NCBI GenBank assembly: GCA_949082785.1
Contig: CARVLU010000003.1
Span: 110,385-174,384, forward strand
Direction: 5' to 3'
DNA: 64,000 bases
Source: an uncultured Alphaproteobacteria bacterium
Lineage (GTDB): Bacteria; Pseudomonadota; Alphaproteobacteria; Rs-D84
Shown here: positions 41,816 to 50,643 of the stretch, piece by piece
How the letters are laid out: each line of letters starts with the position of its first letter
How positions within the stretch are numbered: position 1 is the first letter of the stretch
Notes under the pieces: model-generated
Told to the model about the DNA's origin: nothing
The model's input: only the letters and a program-made list of their open reading frames with translations
Databases searched by the model: none
Made by a program: the position numbers and the translations under genes

Positions 41816-42649
41816 TTATTTTTTACGAAACGCAATCGCAAAAATAATCGCGCCGCCCAAAAACATGACGCCCGACAACAATTGCCCCATGGTCAGCCCC
41901 CAGCTGGTTAAAAAGCCAATCTGGACATCGGGGGCACGGAATTGTTCACAAAATATGCGTGCGACCGCATATCCCATCCCCAGCACACCGGACAATGCCC
42001 CCGGATGCGTCCGCAGGCGCGTCCAACGACACAAACCATACATCAGAGTGAATAAAACCAATCCTTCGGCGGCGGCTTCGTACAGGGGGCTGGCGTGGCG
42101 GGGCAACGCATTGTCCCCGGCAAAGACGACCCCCCACGGGCGCGTTGTGGGCCGGCCCATGACTTCCATATTTATAAAGTTTGCAATTCGGCCAAAGAAC
42201 AGACCGATTGGCGCCACAACGGCCACCATGTCCAGCAATCGAAATGCCGTGCGAAACGTTCCCTGGCGCGCGGGGGCGTCACGCGAACGGTCAACCGCGC
42301 GCGCAAACAACACCGTACCGATAATAACCCCCAACAGGCCACCATGAAAGGACATCCCGCCATGCCAAACGGCCAGAATTTCCAACGGGTGCCGCAAAAA
42401 GAACGGCAGATTATAGAACAACACATATCCCAACCGGCCGCCCAAAATCACACTGAAAATGATGGTGGTAAAGAAATCATCCATTTGTTTCTTGGTCAGG
42501 GAAATTCCACTGTCTTTTTCAGAAATCAAATGGCGAAACAGGAAATATCCAACGACAAATGCCGCCACATAGGCCAGCGCATACCACCGCACATCCAGTC
42601 CGAAAAAAGAAAATGCCACCGGTGAAATTGGTTCAATTACAATGGCCAT
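41816..42649 (-). CDS. lgt: Prolipoprotein diacylglyceryl transferase
   Basis: A 278-residue membrane protein from the ATG at 42649 (MAIVIEPISPVAFSFFGLDVRWYAL). Signature: GGRLGYVLFYN, HGGMSFHGGLLG with the conserved His, the IANFIN.E..GR region and the C-terminal helix. It adds diacylglycerol to lipobox cysteines. The many lipoproteins in this window depend on it. The ORF runs on upstream, but the family start is clear. Confidence 0.93.
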   Translation of the reverse strand: MAIVIEPISPVAFSFFGLDVRWYALAYVAAFVVGYFLFRHLISEKDSGISLTKKQMDDFFTTIIFSVILGGRLGYVLFYNLPFFLRHPLEILAVWHGGMSFHGGLLGVIIGTVLFARAVDRSRDAPARQGTFRTAFRLLDMVAVVAPIGLFFGRIANFINMEVMGRPTTRPWGVVFAGDNALPRHASPLYEAAAEGLVLFTLMYGLCRWTRLRTHPGALSGVLGMGYAVARIFCEQFRAPDVQIGFLTSWGLTMGQLLSGVMFLGGAIIFAIAFRKK

Positions 42650-42674
42650 GTCGCCCCCCGTTTTATATCCAGCC

Positions 42675-42917
42675 TTAGCGTTGGTGTTGCAGTGTGCCGT
42701 GCAAATTCGCAATAATTTTGCGCAACGCGGCGATGCGGGCCGGATTGCGACGGGCGGCCTGTAATTCACAATCCAGGCGTGCCTGGGTCGCGGCCAATTT
42801 ATCCCACAGCCCCCGCACGTCGTCACGCGCGGCGCATTGGCTGGTGATAACAGACATATTTTGCGGTGTTTCATGACCGATGCGGTCTGACGGCTTTATC
42901 GTTCTGCAATTTTTCAT
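42675..42917 (-). CDS. Small helical protein, first of a pair
   Basis: An 80-residue protein with a helical C-terminus (ALRKIIANLHGTLQHQ) and no signal peptide. The next gene on the same strand (42927-43139) ends in KKINEIIANLNRTLEK. The shared I-I-A-N-L-x-x-T-L motif indicates a common origin or a common partner. The family is not recognised. Confidence 0.5.
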   Translation of the reverse strand: MKNCRTIKPSDRIGHETPQNMSVITSQCAARDDVRGLWDKLAATQARLDCELQAARRNPARIAALRKIIANLHGTLQHQR

Positions 42918-42926
42918 AAAAATACC

Positions 42927-43139
42927 CTATTTTTCCAACGTGCGGTTTAAATTCGCAATAATTTCATTGATTTTTTTGACACCCCGCGTATCGCCGGCGG
43001 CAATTTTTTGGGCCAGCTTTTCCTGGAGGGGCTTCAACTGACTACGCAAAGATTTTTTGGTTTCGGATTTGATGCACGGTTTAGTGAAATCAGGTTTTGA
43101 CGCCATTTGTTCTTGAATTGGTATTAATCCTGACGCCAT
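42927..43139 (-). CDS. Small helical protein, second of a pair
   Basis: A 70-residue, lysine-rich protein (ETKKSLRSQLKPLQEKLAQKIAAGDTRGVKKINEIIANLNRTLEK). It ends 9 nt before the start of the related small protein, in a probable two-gene operon. The C-terminal helix is shared with that product. A coiled-coil or RNA/protein-binding role is possible but unproven. Confidence 0.5.
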   Translation of the reverse strand: MASGLIPIQEQMASKPDFTKPCIKSETKKSLRSQLKPLQEKLAQKIAAGDTRGVKKINEIIANLNRTLEK

Positions 43140-43213
43140 TGGTATTAATCCTTTTGTTCTTGAAATGGTGTTAATATTGTATTATATATTCAACGAATAA
43201 CAAGGAGAAAGTG

Positions 43214-43960
43214 ATGGTAGAAAGAAAATCGACTGTCAGAACGAAATCGCGCACGGTTGCCGCATCGGCCAAACGTGGGGGCGGTATCGAATTATATTTT
43301 AAGCGGATTTTTGCGCTGATGTTTGGCGCCGTTGGCGTCACGGCATTGGCCGCATTTGCAACCATGGCGACACCGCTGTGGGGAATGCTGTTCACGGAAA
43401 CGGGGATGTCGGTGTTGTTTTACATCCTGATGTTTGGCGGGATGGGCGTTGCCATCTGGGCCCAGACGCGCGCGTTTGCCATGAAACCGGCGGTTGCGAT
43501 GGGGATGCTGTTCCTGTATGCGGCATTGCTGGGGATTGTTTTAACCCCGCTGTTGCTGTTGGCGGTTACACAGAATCCGTTCACCATTTTGGCGGCGTTT
43601 GTGATTGCGGCGCTGATGTTCGCGTGCATGGCGCTGTTCGGATATAAAACGGTCAAAGACCTGTCGTTTATGCGCACATTCCTGTTTATGGGCATGATTG
43701 GGCTGATTCTGGTGGGATTGGCATCGTTTATCTGGCCGACGCTGTTGGGCGGAACATTTGGGATGATTTTCTGTCTGATTGGTGTTTTGGTCTTTGCGTT
43801 GTTCACCGCGTACGACATGCAGATGTTAAAGCGTGCCTATGCCGCGGTTGGTGACGAATACCAGAAAAATCAGCTGGCGGTTCTGGGGGCGTTGCATTTG
43901 TACATTTCGTTCGTTGCAATTTTCCAGTACGTGTTGGCGTTGCTGAACAGAAACAATTAA
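43214..43960 (+). CDS. BAX inhibitor-1/YccA family membrane protein
   Basis: A 248-residue protein with about seven hydrophobic helices. The BI-1 pattern is visible in the first helix region (YFKRIFALMFGAVGVTALAAFA), in LLGIVLTPLLLLA and in the end segment FTAYDMQMLKRAYA...LHLYISFVAIFQYVLALL (the D-x-Q region). The ATG at 43214 has an AAGGAG site; a GTG precedes it at 43211. Homologues interact with the FtsH protease or act as pH-dependent Ca2+ channels. Confidence 0.85.
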   Translation: MVERKSTVRTKSRTVAASAKRGGGIELYFKRIFALMFGAVGVTALAAFATMATPLWGMLFTETGMSVLFYILMFGGMGVAIWAQTRAFAMKPAVAMGMLFLYAALLGIVLTPLLLLAVTQNPFTILAAFVIAALMFACMALFGYKTVKDLSFMRTFLFMGMIGLILVGLASFIWPTLLGGTFGMIFCLIGVLVFALFTAYDMQMLKRAYAAVGDEYQKNQLAVLGALHLYISFVAIFQYVLALLNRNN

Positions 43961-44032
43961 ATTCAATATGTGTGGAAATGGGTAAATCTCTTCTCCCGTT
44001 TCATAAGTCAAAAGTAAGTAAGGAGTTTTATT

Positions 44033-44215
44033 ATGGCTTATAAAATCGACCCGGCAAAATGTATTGCCTGTCACACGTGTATGGGTGCATGCCCGGTGGC
44101 GGCGATTTCCGTCGGCCCGGATGGCAAATGCGTTATTGACCCGGCAAAGTGCATTTCATGCGGCACATGCGCCGCGATTTGCCCGGTAAATGCGATTGCA
44201 CCGGACATGCAATAA
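44033..44215 (+). CDS. 2[4Fe-4S] ferredoxin
   Basis: A 60-residue protein with two CxxCxxCxxxCP cluster motifs (CIACHTCMGACP and CISCGTCAAICP), the classic bacterial dicluster ferredoxin. An AAGGAG site lies upstream and a GGCGGG...CCCGCC terminator immediately downstream. It carries electrons for an unidentified partner. Confidence 0.95.
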   Translation: MAYKIDPAKCIACHTCMGACPVAAISVGPDGKCVIDPAKCISCGTCAAICPVNAIAPDMQ

Positions 44216-44224
44216 ATAAACAGT

Positions 44225-44257
44225 GAAAAAATGGCGGGAAATCCCGCCGTTTTTTTA
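44225..44257. terminator. Terminator after ferredoxin
   Basis: GGCGGG and CCCGCC arms around AAAT with flanking A and T tracts. Confidence 0.88.
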
Positions 44258-44674
44258 TCGCGTGTGCTGTTGCATATTTTCCGCATCGGGTGCCGCGGCA
44301 TCTTGGGCCCGGTTATAGCTTTCTATCAACTGTCGCAGCTGTTTCACCTTGGCCTTGCACTTATCCTGGGCCAGACCGACGCCCGACATGACAACCATCA
44401 TTGTCGGATAAACCACCAGGCCAACCGGCGGGCGGTCTTCTTTGTCGGTCACCTGGTCAAAGACCATCATCCCCAGCAGCCCAATCATGGTTGACAGGCA
44501 TCCCCAATTAATAAAGCGATGTATTTTACGCATGCTGCGCACAGTTTGGGCGACCTGGCGGGCGCGCACCTTTTGCACCGGGTTTTTGGCATAAACTTCC
44601 ATTAAAACCGTACGGAACATCAGGTCGTTTATCATACGTTCCGTTTTCCCCCTGAAAAGAATTTTGAAATTCAT
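44255..44674 (-). CDS. Small two-helix membrane protein
   Basis: A 139-residue protein with a basic N-terminus, a hydrophobic region (about residues 56-76, FINWGCLSTMIGLLGMMVF) and another (about 83-103), then a charged helical tail. There is no signal peptide and no known motif. The gene is monocistronic, faces the ferredoxin and lies upstream of glyS on the other strand. Confidence 0.55.
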   Translation of the reverse strand: MNFKILFRGKTERMINDLMFRTVLMEVYAKNPVQKVRARQVAQTVRSMRKIHRFINWGCLSTMIGLLGMMVFDQVTDKEDRPPVGLVVYPTMMVVMSGVGLAQDKCKAKVKQLRQLIESYNRAQDAAAPDAENMQQHTR

Positions 44675-44807
44675 ATCATCATTCCATTATTTATGAACGT
44701 TGCCAGAATAGACGGCGCGCCCCATTTTGTCAAACAAAATTCTTTTGTTATTGCAAAATCCGAATTTCAGGATAATATATAAACCGTTATAATTTTAGGG
44801 GTATAAA

Positions 44808-46169
44808 ATGCCAGCAAAAACAGTCAATGATATTGTCGCATTATGCAAGCGGCGCGGTTTTATTTTCACCGGTTCTGAAATTTATGGGGGACTGGGCGGG
44901 GCCTATGACTTTGGCCCGTACGGCGTTGAATTAATGAAGAATATTCGAAACGCCTGGTGGAACACCATGATTTACGCCCGTGACGATATCGAAGGATTGG
45001 ATGCGGCATTAATCAGCAATCGTTTGCTGTGGAAATATTCCGGCCACGAAGGCGGTTTTTCAGACCCGCTGGTCGAATGTAAAAAATGCGGCGCCCGCAT
45101 GCGCCAGGATAAAATGAAAGACCCGACAAAATGTGATAATTGCGGGTCGGCCGACATCACCGAACCGCGCGCATATCAATTGATGATGGGATTGTCGATT
45201 GGTGCGATGGCGGACGGGGCGATTAACGCGTATCTGCGCCCGGAAACGGCAACGACAACCTATACCAACTTTAAAAACGTTTTGGATTCCAAACCGCACA
45301 AACTGCCGTTTGGGATTGCCCAAATTGGCAAGGCGTTTCGAAACGAAATTTCGCCGCGCGGTTTTGTATTCCGCATGCGCGAATTCGAACAGGCGGAAAT
45401 GCAGTACTTTGTCCGGCCGGACGAAGATGAAAAATATTTTGAAATGTGGCGCGCCGCGCGCATGGCATGGTGGGTGGACGTGCTGGGGATTCCGGCGGAA
45501 AAATTACGCTTTACCCCGCATGACAAATTGGCCCATTATGCCAAGGCCGCCTGTGACATCGAATACGAATTCCCCGATGGTTTTGACGAAGTCGAAGGGA
45601 TTCATAACCGCCAGGACTTTGACCTGGGATCGCATACCAAGGCGCAAAATGAATTCAAAATCAACGCCAATGTGATGGAAAACAAGGACAGCACCGTCAA
45701 ATTGTCGTACAGTGACCCGCAAACCGGTGAAAACTTTATCCCATATGTGATTGAAACCGCGATGGGTGTGAACCGCGCCATGTTGGCCATTTTGCACAAC
45801 GCATACACCGACGAAGATTTGGGCGACGGCAAATCGCGACTGGTGTTGAAATTAAAACCGCAGTTATCCCCGGTCAAGGCAGCCGTCATCCCATTGGCGC
45901 GCAACGTTCCGGAATTGCTGAACATTTCCAACGACATTGTCGCGCGTCTGCGGGCGTTGGGGATTGGCCGGATTGAATTGGAAAATTCGGGCAACATCGG
46001 TAAAAATTACCGCCGTCATGATGAAATCGGTACACCTGTCTGCATCACGGTTGACCACCAAACAATGGAAGATGGCACCGTCACCCTGCGTCATCGTGAC
46101 ACCATGGAACAGGTTCGCATCCCCGCATCCGACGTTCCGGCACGCATCCTGGAAATCATCAACGCATAA
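44808..46169 (+). CDS. glyS: Single-chain (homodimeric-type) glycyl-tRNA synthetase
   Basis: A 453-residue class II synthetase. Motif 2 is in KAFRNEISPRGFVFRMREFEQAE (FRxE), motif 3 in MGVNRAMLAIL. A zinc module lies in the insert (CKKCGARMRQDK...CDNCGSAD). The C-terminal anticodon-binding domain follows (VIPLARNVPELLNISNDIVARL). This is the alpha2-type enzyme known from Firmicutes, archaea and eukaryotes; alphaproteobacteria usually have the alpha2beta2 GlyQ/GlyS. A promoter-like TATAAT lies at 44788. Confidence 0.9.
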   Translation: MPAKTVNDIVALCKRRGFIFTGSEIYGGLGGAYDFGPYGVELMKNIRNAWWNTMIYARDDIEGLDAALISNRLLWKYSGHEGGFSDPLVECKKCGARMRQDKMKDPTKCDNCGSADITEPRAYQLMMGLSIGAMADGAINAYLRPETATTTYTNFKNVLDSKPHKLPFGIAQIGKAFRNEISPRGFVFRMREFEQAEMQYFVRPDEDEKYFEMWRAARMAWWVDVLGIPAEKLRFTPHDKLAHYAKAACDIEYEFPDGFDEVEGIHNRQDFDLGSHTKAQNEFKINANVMENKDSTVKLSYSDPQTGENFIPYVIETAMGVNRAMLAILHNAYTDEDLGDGKSRLVLKLKPQLSPVKAAVIPLARNVPELLNISNDIVARLRALGIGRIELENSGNIGKNYRRHDEIGTPVCITVDHQTMEDGTVTLRHRDTMEQVRIPASDVPARILEIINA

Positions 46170-46170
46170 T

Positions 46171-46195
46171 AAAAATCGCCCATCCGGGCGATTTT
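46171..46195. terminator. Terminator after glyS
   Basis: AAAAATCGCCC and GGGCGATTTTT around ATCC. Confidence 0.9.
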
Positions 46196-46196
46196 T

Positions 46197-46313
46197 TTAA
46201 CCACACCAATAACTGTTGCCGACGTAACTGTACCAACCGGTGCCGTCCGAACCGGTGGTGCCCGACGGGATAAAGCATGATGTCTGGGCGAACGTCCCCA
46301 TCAACTCGGAATT
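46197..46313 (-). pseudogene. Fragment of a surface-type protein C-terminus
   Basis: The frame encodes CFIPSGTTGSDGTGWYSY and ends YWCG. This is a Gly/Ser/Thr-rich, Cys-containing end of the type found on long exported proteins. The frame is closed about 40 codons upstream, so only the tail is left. A 34-codon ORF from an ATG at 46301 exists but lacks a ribosome site. I see it as a remnant, not a gene. Confidence 0.35.
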
Positions 46314-46349
46314 TATTACAAATCAATTGGCACACAAATGCAAGAACAC

Positions 46350-46378
46350 AAAAAACACCGGTAAATCCCGGCGTTTTT
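46350..46378 (-). terminator. Terminator at the end of the phage-like cluster
   Basis: AAAAACACCGG and CCCGGCGTTTTT-type arms (one mismatch) around TAAAT, just after the stop of the last cluster gene at 46381. Confidence 0.7.
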
Positions 46379-46380
46379 GA

Positions 46381-46638
46381 TTACTTTATAACCGCCGATT
46401 TAATCAGGGTGACGTCTTCTTTTATCCCGTCGATTTTCATCTGTAATTGACCGATGCCCGATTCCAAAATGGTCGTGCGGTTTTCCAGCGTTGTAATCCG
46501 GTGTTCGTTTCGTTCAATTTCGTTCAGGGATGAATCCTGGCGCGCAACCCAATAAATCATCCCCCCGATGAATGCGATTAAAAACCAGCTGCTGCGCAGG
46601 ATGTCAATAATCCCCATCAGATTTTGTTCTTTGTTCAT
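46381..46638 (-). CDS. Membrane-anchored coiled-coil protein of the phage-like cluster
   Basis: An 85-residue protein with one N-terminal hydrophobic helix (about residues 14-32, SSWFLIAFIGGMIYWVA) and a coiled coil (NRTTILESGIGQLQMKIDGIKEDVTLIKS). This layout suits a spanin-like or holin-accessory protein. It is the last gene of the cluster before the terminator, and it starts 2 nt from the previous gene. Confidence 0.6.
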   Translation of the reverse strand: MNKEQNLMGIIDILRSSWFLIAFIGGMIYWVARQDSSLNEIERNEHRITTLENRTTILESGIGQLQMKIDGIKEDVTLIKSAVIK

Positions 46639-46639
46639 G

Positions 46640-46843
46640 TCACGCCCCCGTTTGGCCCCGCCGGATCATCTGTTCAATTTGATGGACCAAGGCCCGCTGG
46701 GCTTCCAACGTGCGCAATTCCGCATCCGTGGCCGCCGGTCCCAACCACCGTTCAACCGTTATCGACCGCAAATGCGCCATCACCGCGCGCCCGGCATCCG
46801 ACCCCAGGGCGCGCGCATAATTATGTGCAATTGTTTTATCCAT
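46640..46843 (-). CDS. Small phage-type protein (Bbp19-like)
   Basis: A 67-residue protein rich in helices (TERWLGPAATDAELRTLEAQRALVHQIEQMIRRG). The R-x-L-E-x-Q-R-A-L-V-x-x-I pattern resembles Bbp19-like small proteins encoded beside phage portal genes. It overlaps the portal stop by 8 nt. The function is unknown. Confidence 0.55.
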   Translation of the reverse strand: MDKTIAHNYARALGSDAGRAVMAHLRSITVERWLGPAATDAELRTLEAQRALVHQIEQMIRRGQTGA

Positions 46844-48089
46844 TGTATTCCCCCGGTGCTTGCTGGGTTATAACACTTTCTTCGCGCACCATTTGGGCGA
46901 TGGGCGCGATGTATTTCAATTCCGCATCGCTGTGCAGTGAAATCTTTTCAATAATGCCGCGGCGGGACAAAATCTGTAACCCGCGGTCAACCAACGGCCG
47001 GATAAATTCATGCAGCAACCGTCCGTATGTCGCACCCAAAATGCGCATCATATCCGCATTGCGCGCCATGATTTCGGTCGCGGTCATTTCTTTTTCCGAC
47101 AGCAACCCCAGACGGTCCGCCAACAACGCATGACGAATGCGTTCGCGCAAATCACGCAGAATAATCTGCGACACGTCGAAATCCGCACCCGACGCCAGTG
47201 GTGTCAAACCGGATGAACCAACGGCCTTTGGGATAATGGCGCCGGGCGTCAGGTTGATGTTCGCCAAATTAATGACGCCGTCATCATCTGCCTGCCAAAT
47301 GCCGGACACGGCAATCGTCGCGTTTTTCAGGACCAGTTCGACAACCTTGTTCGCGGTCTTGATATCGGGCAACGCGCGCAGAACCGGACCCCGGCCGTAT
47401 AATTCACCACTGGCCACCTGCCAACGGAAAATCAAATACGGATTGGTTTCAAACGTCCCGCGCGACACGATGTTGTTTTCAATGTCGCCGCCCACATCCA
47501 ACCAGGCCGTAAATTCCGTCCCAATTAAACTTTGCACCAATCGCAGCGGCAAATCCGGATTTTGGCGCACCGCGTCGCGCATGTTGTCGGGTACGGTCCA
47601 TGTGGGGTATTTTTCCATGACTTCGCGGGCGGTCATGGACGTTGTGTGAAACACCATCCCGGGCAAAACCGCGATATCGGTCATCGGAATCGCGGTGAAC
47701 GAAAATGCAGAATCCGCCCCGATGGGATTTTCCGACATAAACAGACACGCCGTCCCCAGCACAACCAAATCCAGATAGCATTGATGCACGGTCGTATAAA
47801 AATTGGAATCGTTCAGGTGCGCGCGTAACGCCGCCGTTGCGGCATCGGCGTCGGGGGCAGCATCGCTTTCGGGCACCAGATTCAGCCACAGCGATTCCGG
47901 CGGCGTCAACAGTGTGTACATCGACGCGGCCAGATTATCCACCGCATCGGCGGCCGTCGCATCGAACAGAACGGCCGCGTCGGCATCACTGGTCGGCATG
48001 GTGTAACGCATGGCCGCATCCCATCGGGTTGTCCACGGCGCGCGCGCATCCAATGCTTTCTTGTACAAATATTGCAGATTGTTTTGCAT
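46836..48089 (-). CDS. Head-tail connector (portal) protein
   Basis: A 417-residue protein of T7 gp8-like style: N-terminal YLYKKALDARAPWTTRWDAAMRYTMP, DATAADAVDNLAASMYTLLTPPESLWLNLVP, then PNWxxxY-like and REVMEKYPTW segments, and the C-terminal GLLSEKEMTATEIMARNADMMR. These are the T7-type portal landmarks. The portal dodecamer is the vertex through which DNA is packaged. It follows the terminase nuclease half on the same strand. Confidence 0.85.
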   Translation of the reverse strand: MQNNLQYLYKKALDARAPWTTRWDAAMRYTMPTSDADAAVLFDATAADAVDNLAASMYTLLTPPESLWLNLVPESDAAPDADAATAALRAHLNDSNFYTTVHQCYLDLVVLGTACLFMSENPIGADSAFSFTAIPMTDIAVLPGMVFHTTSMTAREVMEKYPTWTVPDNMRDAVRQNPDLPLRLVQSLIGTEFTAWLDVGGDIENNIVSRGTFETNPYLIFRWQVASGELYGRGPVLRALPDIKTANKVVELVLKNATIAVSGIWQADDDGVINLANINLTPGAIIPKAVGSSGLTPLASGADFDVSQIILRDLRERIRHALLADRLGLLSEKEMTATEIMARNADMMRILGATYGRLLHEFIRPLVDRGLQILSRRGIIEKISLHSDAELKYIAPIAQMVREESVITQQAPGEYNG

Positions 48090-48169
48090 ATTTTTTCCTT
48101 TGGTTTTGTTTGACTTTTAAAATTCTGTGCCACCGCGCCAACGCGACGCGGGGATGGGTAATTCGCGTA

Positions 48170-49018
48170 TTAAACGGCAAAATCCGTTGTTGCGCGGTAT
48201 GGCCGAATGGCGCCCCCCAGTGGCCGGACGGGCCGCGGCGTCATTGCGATGGCCCCCGCCACCGCGTCCAGACCGTCATCGCGACCCGCGCCCCCGATGG
48301 GGGACCAATCCTGCATTTCCGCAATCAGAAAACTGCCCCGGACACGGGCGTGCATGTACAACCGCCCCGTCGTCAGCAACGGTTCAATCGCATCCAAGAT
48401 ACGTTGTTCTTTGTTACGGTTATTGGTGATTTTTTGGATGGTGACATTCATCCCGCGCCGCCCCGCCACATCGCGCATGATTTCCGGCAACGCATTGCCC
48501 AGCCCATTGGTTTCAATCGCCACATGGCGCAGATTATGCCGTTGCAGAAAATCCAGCACCATGTCGCACTGATGCGCCAACGGGTGCCGGTCGCCGTCGT
48601 CAACAACCAGATACATCACGTCGTGGATAAACACGCGCCGCCCCCGGTCATCGCGATAGACCAGCACGCACACACTGCCGTCTGATTTAACGCGCCCGCC
48701 CGACGGGTCCCAGTACGCGGCGGCCCCCGTCACCAGAAATTCCCCGATACGTGCACTGCGCGGGTCGAATTCGGCCCCATAAACATGCAGCGCGTCCGCA
48801 TCCAGGCGGGCTTTTTCCGCGGAAACAAAGCGCAACATCATCTGGGCCGAAAAGTGCCGCGGCCCAACCGCGACCCGCAATTCATCGATTTTTTCCAATG
48901 GAAAGACTTCGGGCCATACGGCCGCGCCATCTGCGTCCACAATGGGGATGCGCAATTGTTTGTACCCGCGCAAAAAAGGCGTTGAAAAACTAAAATTTTT
49001 ATATACCATATCGGACAT
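48170..49018 (-). CDS. Terminase large subunit, C-terminal nuclease half (separate gene)
   Basis: A 282-residue protein from 49018 (GGGAG site) or 279 residues from 49009. It begins PFLRGYKQLRIPIVDADG, the sequence expected right after the ATPase domain of T7-like TerL proteins. It continues into an RNase H-like nuclease with AAYWDPSGGRVKSDG (Asp), VAIETNGLGNALPEIM (Glu) and GRDDGLDAVAGAIAM (Asp), the usual metal-binding set. The ATPase half is encoded at 52359-52976. Its ATG lies in the same CATG as the divergent dnaB start. Confidence 0.88.
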   Translation of the reverse strand: MSDMVYKNFSFSTPFLRGYKQLRIPIVDADGAAVWPEVFPLEKIDELRVAVGPRHFSAQMMLRFVSAEKARLDADALHVYGAEFDPRSARIGEFLVTGAAAYWDPSGGRVKSDGSVCVLVYRDDRGRRVFIHDVMYLVVDDGDRHPLAHQCDMVLDFLQRHNLRHVAIETNGLGNALPEIMRDVAGRRGMNVTIQKITNNRNKEQRILDAIEPLLTTGRLYMHARVRGSFLIAEMQDWSPIGGAGRDDGLDAVAGAIAMTPRPVRPLGGAIRPYRATTDFAV

Positions 49019-50576
49019 GGACTTTACTCCCAAAACTTTGCCGACAAACCTGGAAGCCGAACAGGCTGTTCTGGCCGCTGTGTTGATGAACAATCGCGCG
49101 TTGGAACGCATTTCTGAATTTCTGCGGCCGGAACATTTTTCCCACCCCGCGCACCAGGAAATCTATAAACTGGCCCAGCGTCAGTTTGCCGCCGGCATTC
49201 CGTTTGACATCATCACGGCCAAAAATTATCTGGACCAACAGGGCACGCTGGAAAGCGTGGGTGGCGTTGATTACCTGACGCAACTGGCGGGCGCGGGTGC
49301 GACGGTGGTCAACGTGGACCAATACGGCCGCATCGTGTATGAAAACGCATTGCGTCGTGAATTGATTAACATCGGCCAAAACATCACCGACGCGGCATTT
49401 ATCGAAGATTTGGACAACCCCGTCACCCGCCAGATTGAAATCGCGGAACAAAAGTTATTTGACCTGTCAACATCGGGCGACGCCGAACGCGAAGTCACCC
49501 CCATTGCCACCGCCCTGCAAGGTGCCCTGCAAGAGGCCGAGGTCGCATACAAGGCCGACGGAAAACTGTCGGGTCTGACCACGGGATTGACCGCACTGGA
49601 CAAATCCATCAGCGGCCTGCACCACAGTGACTTGATTATCATCGCGGGCCGTCCCGCCATGGGTAAAACCACAATCGCAATGAACATTGCGTTCAATGCC
49701 GCAAACGCCATTTTATACGGGCGCGCCAATCCAAAGTACAAGGGTGCGGTCGTATTTTTCAGTCTGGAAATGTCCGCGTCCCAGTTGGCGGCGCGCGTTT
49801 TGTCATCCCAGTCCAAGGTACCCGCATCCGCCATGCGCGAAGGGACACTGACCGATGAAGACTTTCTGAAAATGTCCCAGTACAGCGCCGCCATCAGCAA
49901 GGTGCCGCTGTTCTTTGACGACACACCCGGGATGTCGGTGCCAATGATGCGTACCCGCGCCCGGCGTCTGGCGCGCAAATGCGGCGGGATTGCATTGATT
50001 GTCATCGACTATCTGCAATTGATGACATCGCCCGGCGGCCGGCGCAGCGATAACCGCGTCCAGGAAATTTCCGAAATCACCCGTGGTCTGAAAATGCTGG
50101 CCAAGGAATTGGATGTCCCGGTCATCGCCCTGTCCCAGTTATCGCGAAGCGTTGAATCACGTGACGACAAGCGGCCGCAATTGGCCGACCTGCGTGAATC
50201 GGGGTCCATCGAACAGGACGCCGACTTGGTCATGTTCACATACCGCGAAGAATATTATTTGCAAAACCGCGACCCGTCCGAACGCATTTCCAACACCACA
50301 AATTCCAACATGGTGGACAGTTGGCAAAAACGCCTGGAACGTGCCCGTGGCAAGGCGGACGTCATCATCGGTAAAAACCGTCATGGCCGCCCCGAAACGG
50401 TTCGCATGGCGTTCTTTGGCGATTACAGTTTGTTCGACAACCTGGACGAATTCGACGGTGGGGATACGGGCGGATACAATGGCCACGCGCCGACTGTTTC
50501 GGCCGCAACATTTGCGTCCGATGCGCCGGTTGACATGCCGGACATAAACGCCATCCCCGATGACATGGGCGTATAA
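49017..50576 (+). CDS. dnaB: Replicative DNA helicase DnaB
   Basis: A 519-residue protein from the ATG at 49017. N-terminal domain (LPTNLEAEQAVLAAVLMNN) typical of bacterial DnaB, then Walker A GRPAMGKTT (211-219), VFFSLEMSASQLAAR, Walker B LIVIDYLQLM, and ALSQLSRSVESRDDKRPQLADLRESGSIEQDADLVMF with the arginine-finger region. It is a normal chromosomal helicase, not the phage type. It lies inside the phage-like cluster on the opposite strand, followed by a regulator and an unknown gene. Confidence 0.95.
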   Translation: MDFTPKTLPTNLEAEQAVLAAVLMNNRALERISEFLRPEHFSHPAHQEIYKLAQRQFAAGIPFDIITAKNYLDQQGTLESVGGVDYLTQLAGAGATVVNVDQYGRIVYENALRRELINIGQNITDAAFIEDLDNPVTRQIEIAEQKLFDLSTSGDAEREVTPIATALQGALQEAEVAYKADGKLSGLTTGLTALDKSISGLHHSDLIIIAGRPAMGKTTIAMNIAFNAANAILYGRANPKYKGAVVFFSLEMSASQLAARVLSSQSKVPASAMREGTLTDEDFLKMSQYSAAISKVPLFFDDTPGMSVPMMRTRARRLARKCGGIALIVIDYLQLMTSPGGRRSDNRVQEISEITRGLKMLAKELDVPVIALSQLSRSVESRDDKRPQLADLRESGSIEQDADLVMFTYREEYYLQNRDPSERISNTTNSNMVDSWQKRLERARGKADVIIGKNRHGRPETVRMAFFGDYSLFDNLDEFDGGDTGGYNGHAPTVSAATFASDAPVDMPDINAIPDDMGV

Positions 50577-50643
50577 TTATTTCACTTGCCAACGCTTGGA
50601 AAATTGACTATTATTTTGTCAAGATTATCCAAGGAGTTCGCAG

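Noticed and set aside
41498..42347. ORFs across tRNA-Ser and antisense to lgt
   Set aside because: They read through the tRNA, its terminator and the lgt coding strand complement; lgt motifs on the other strand are unambiguous.
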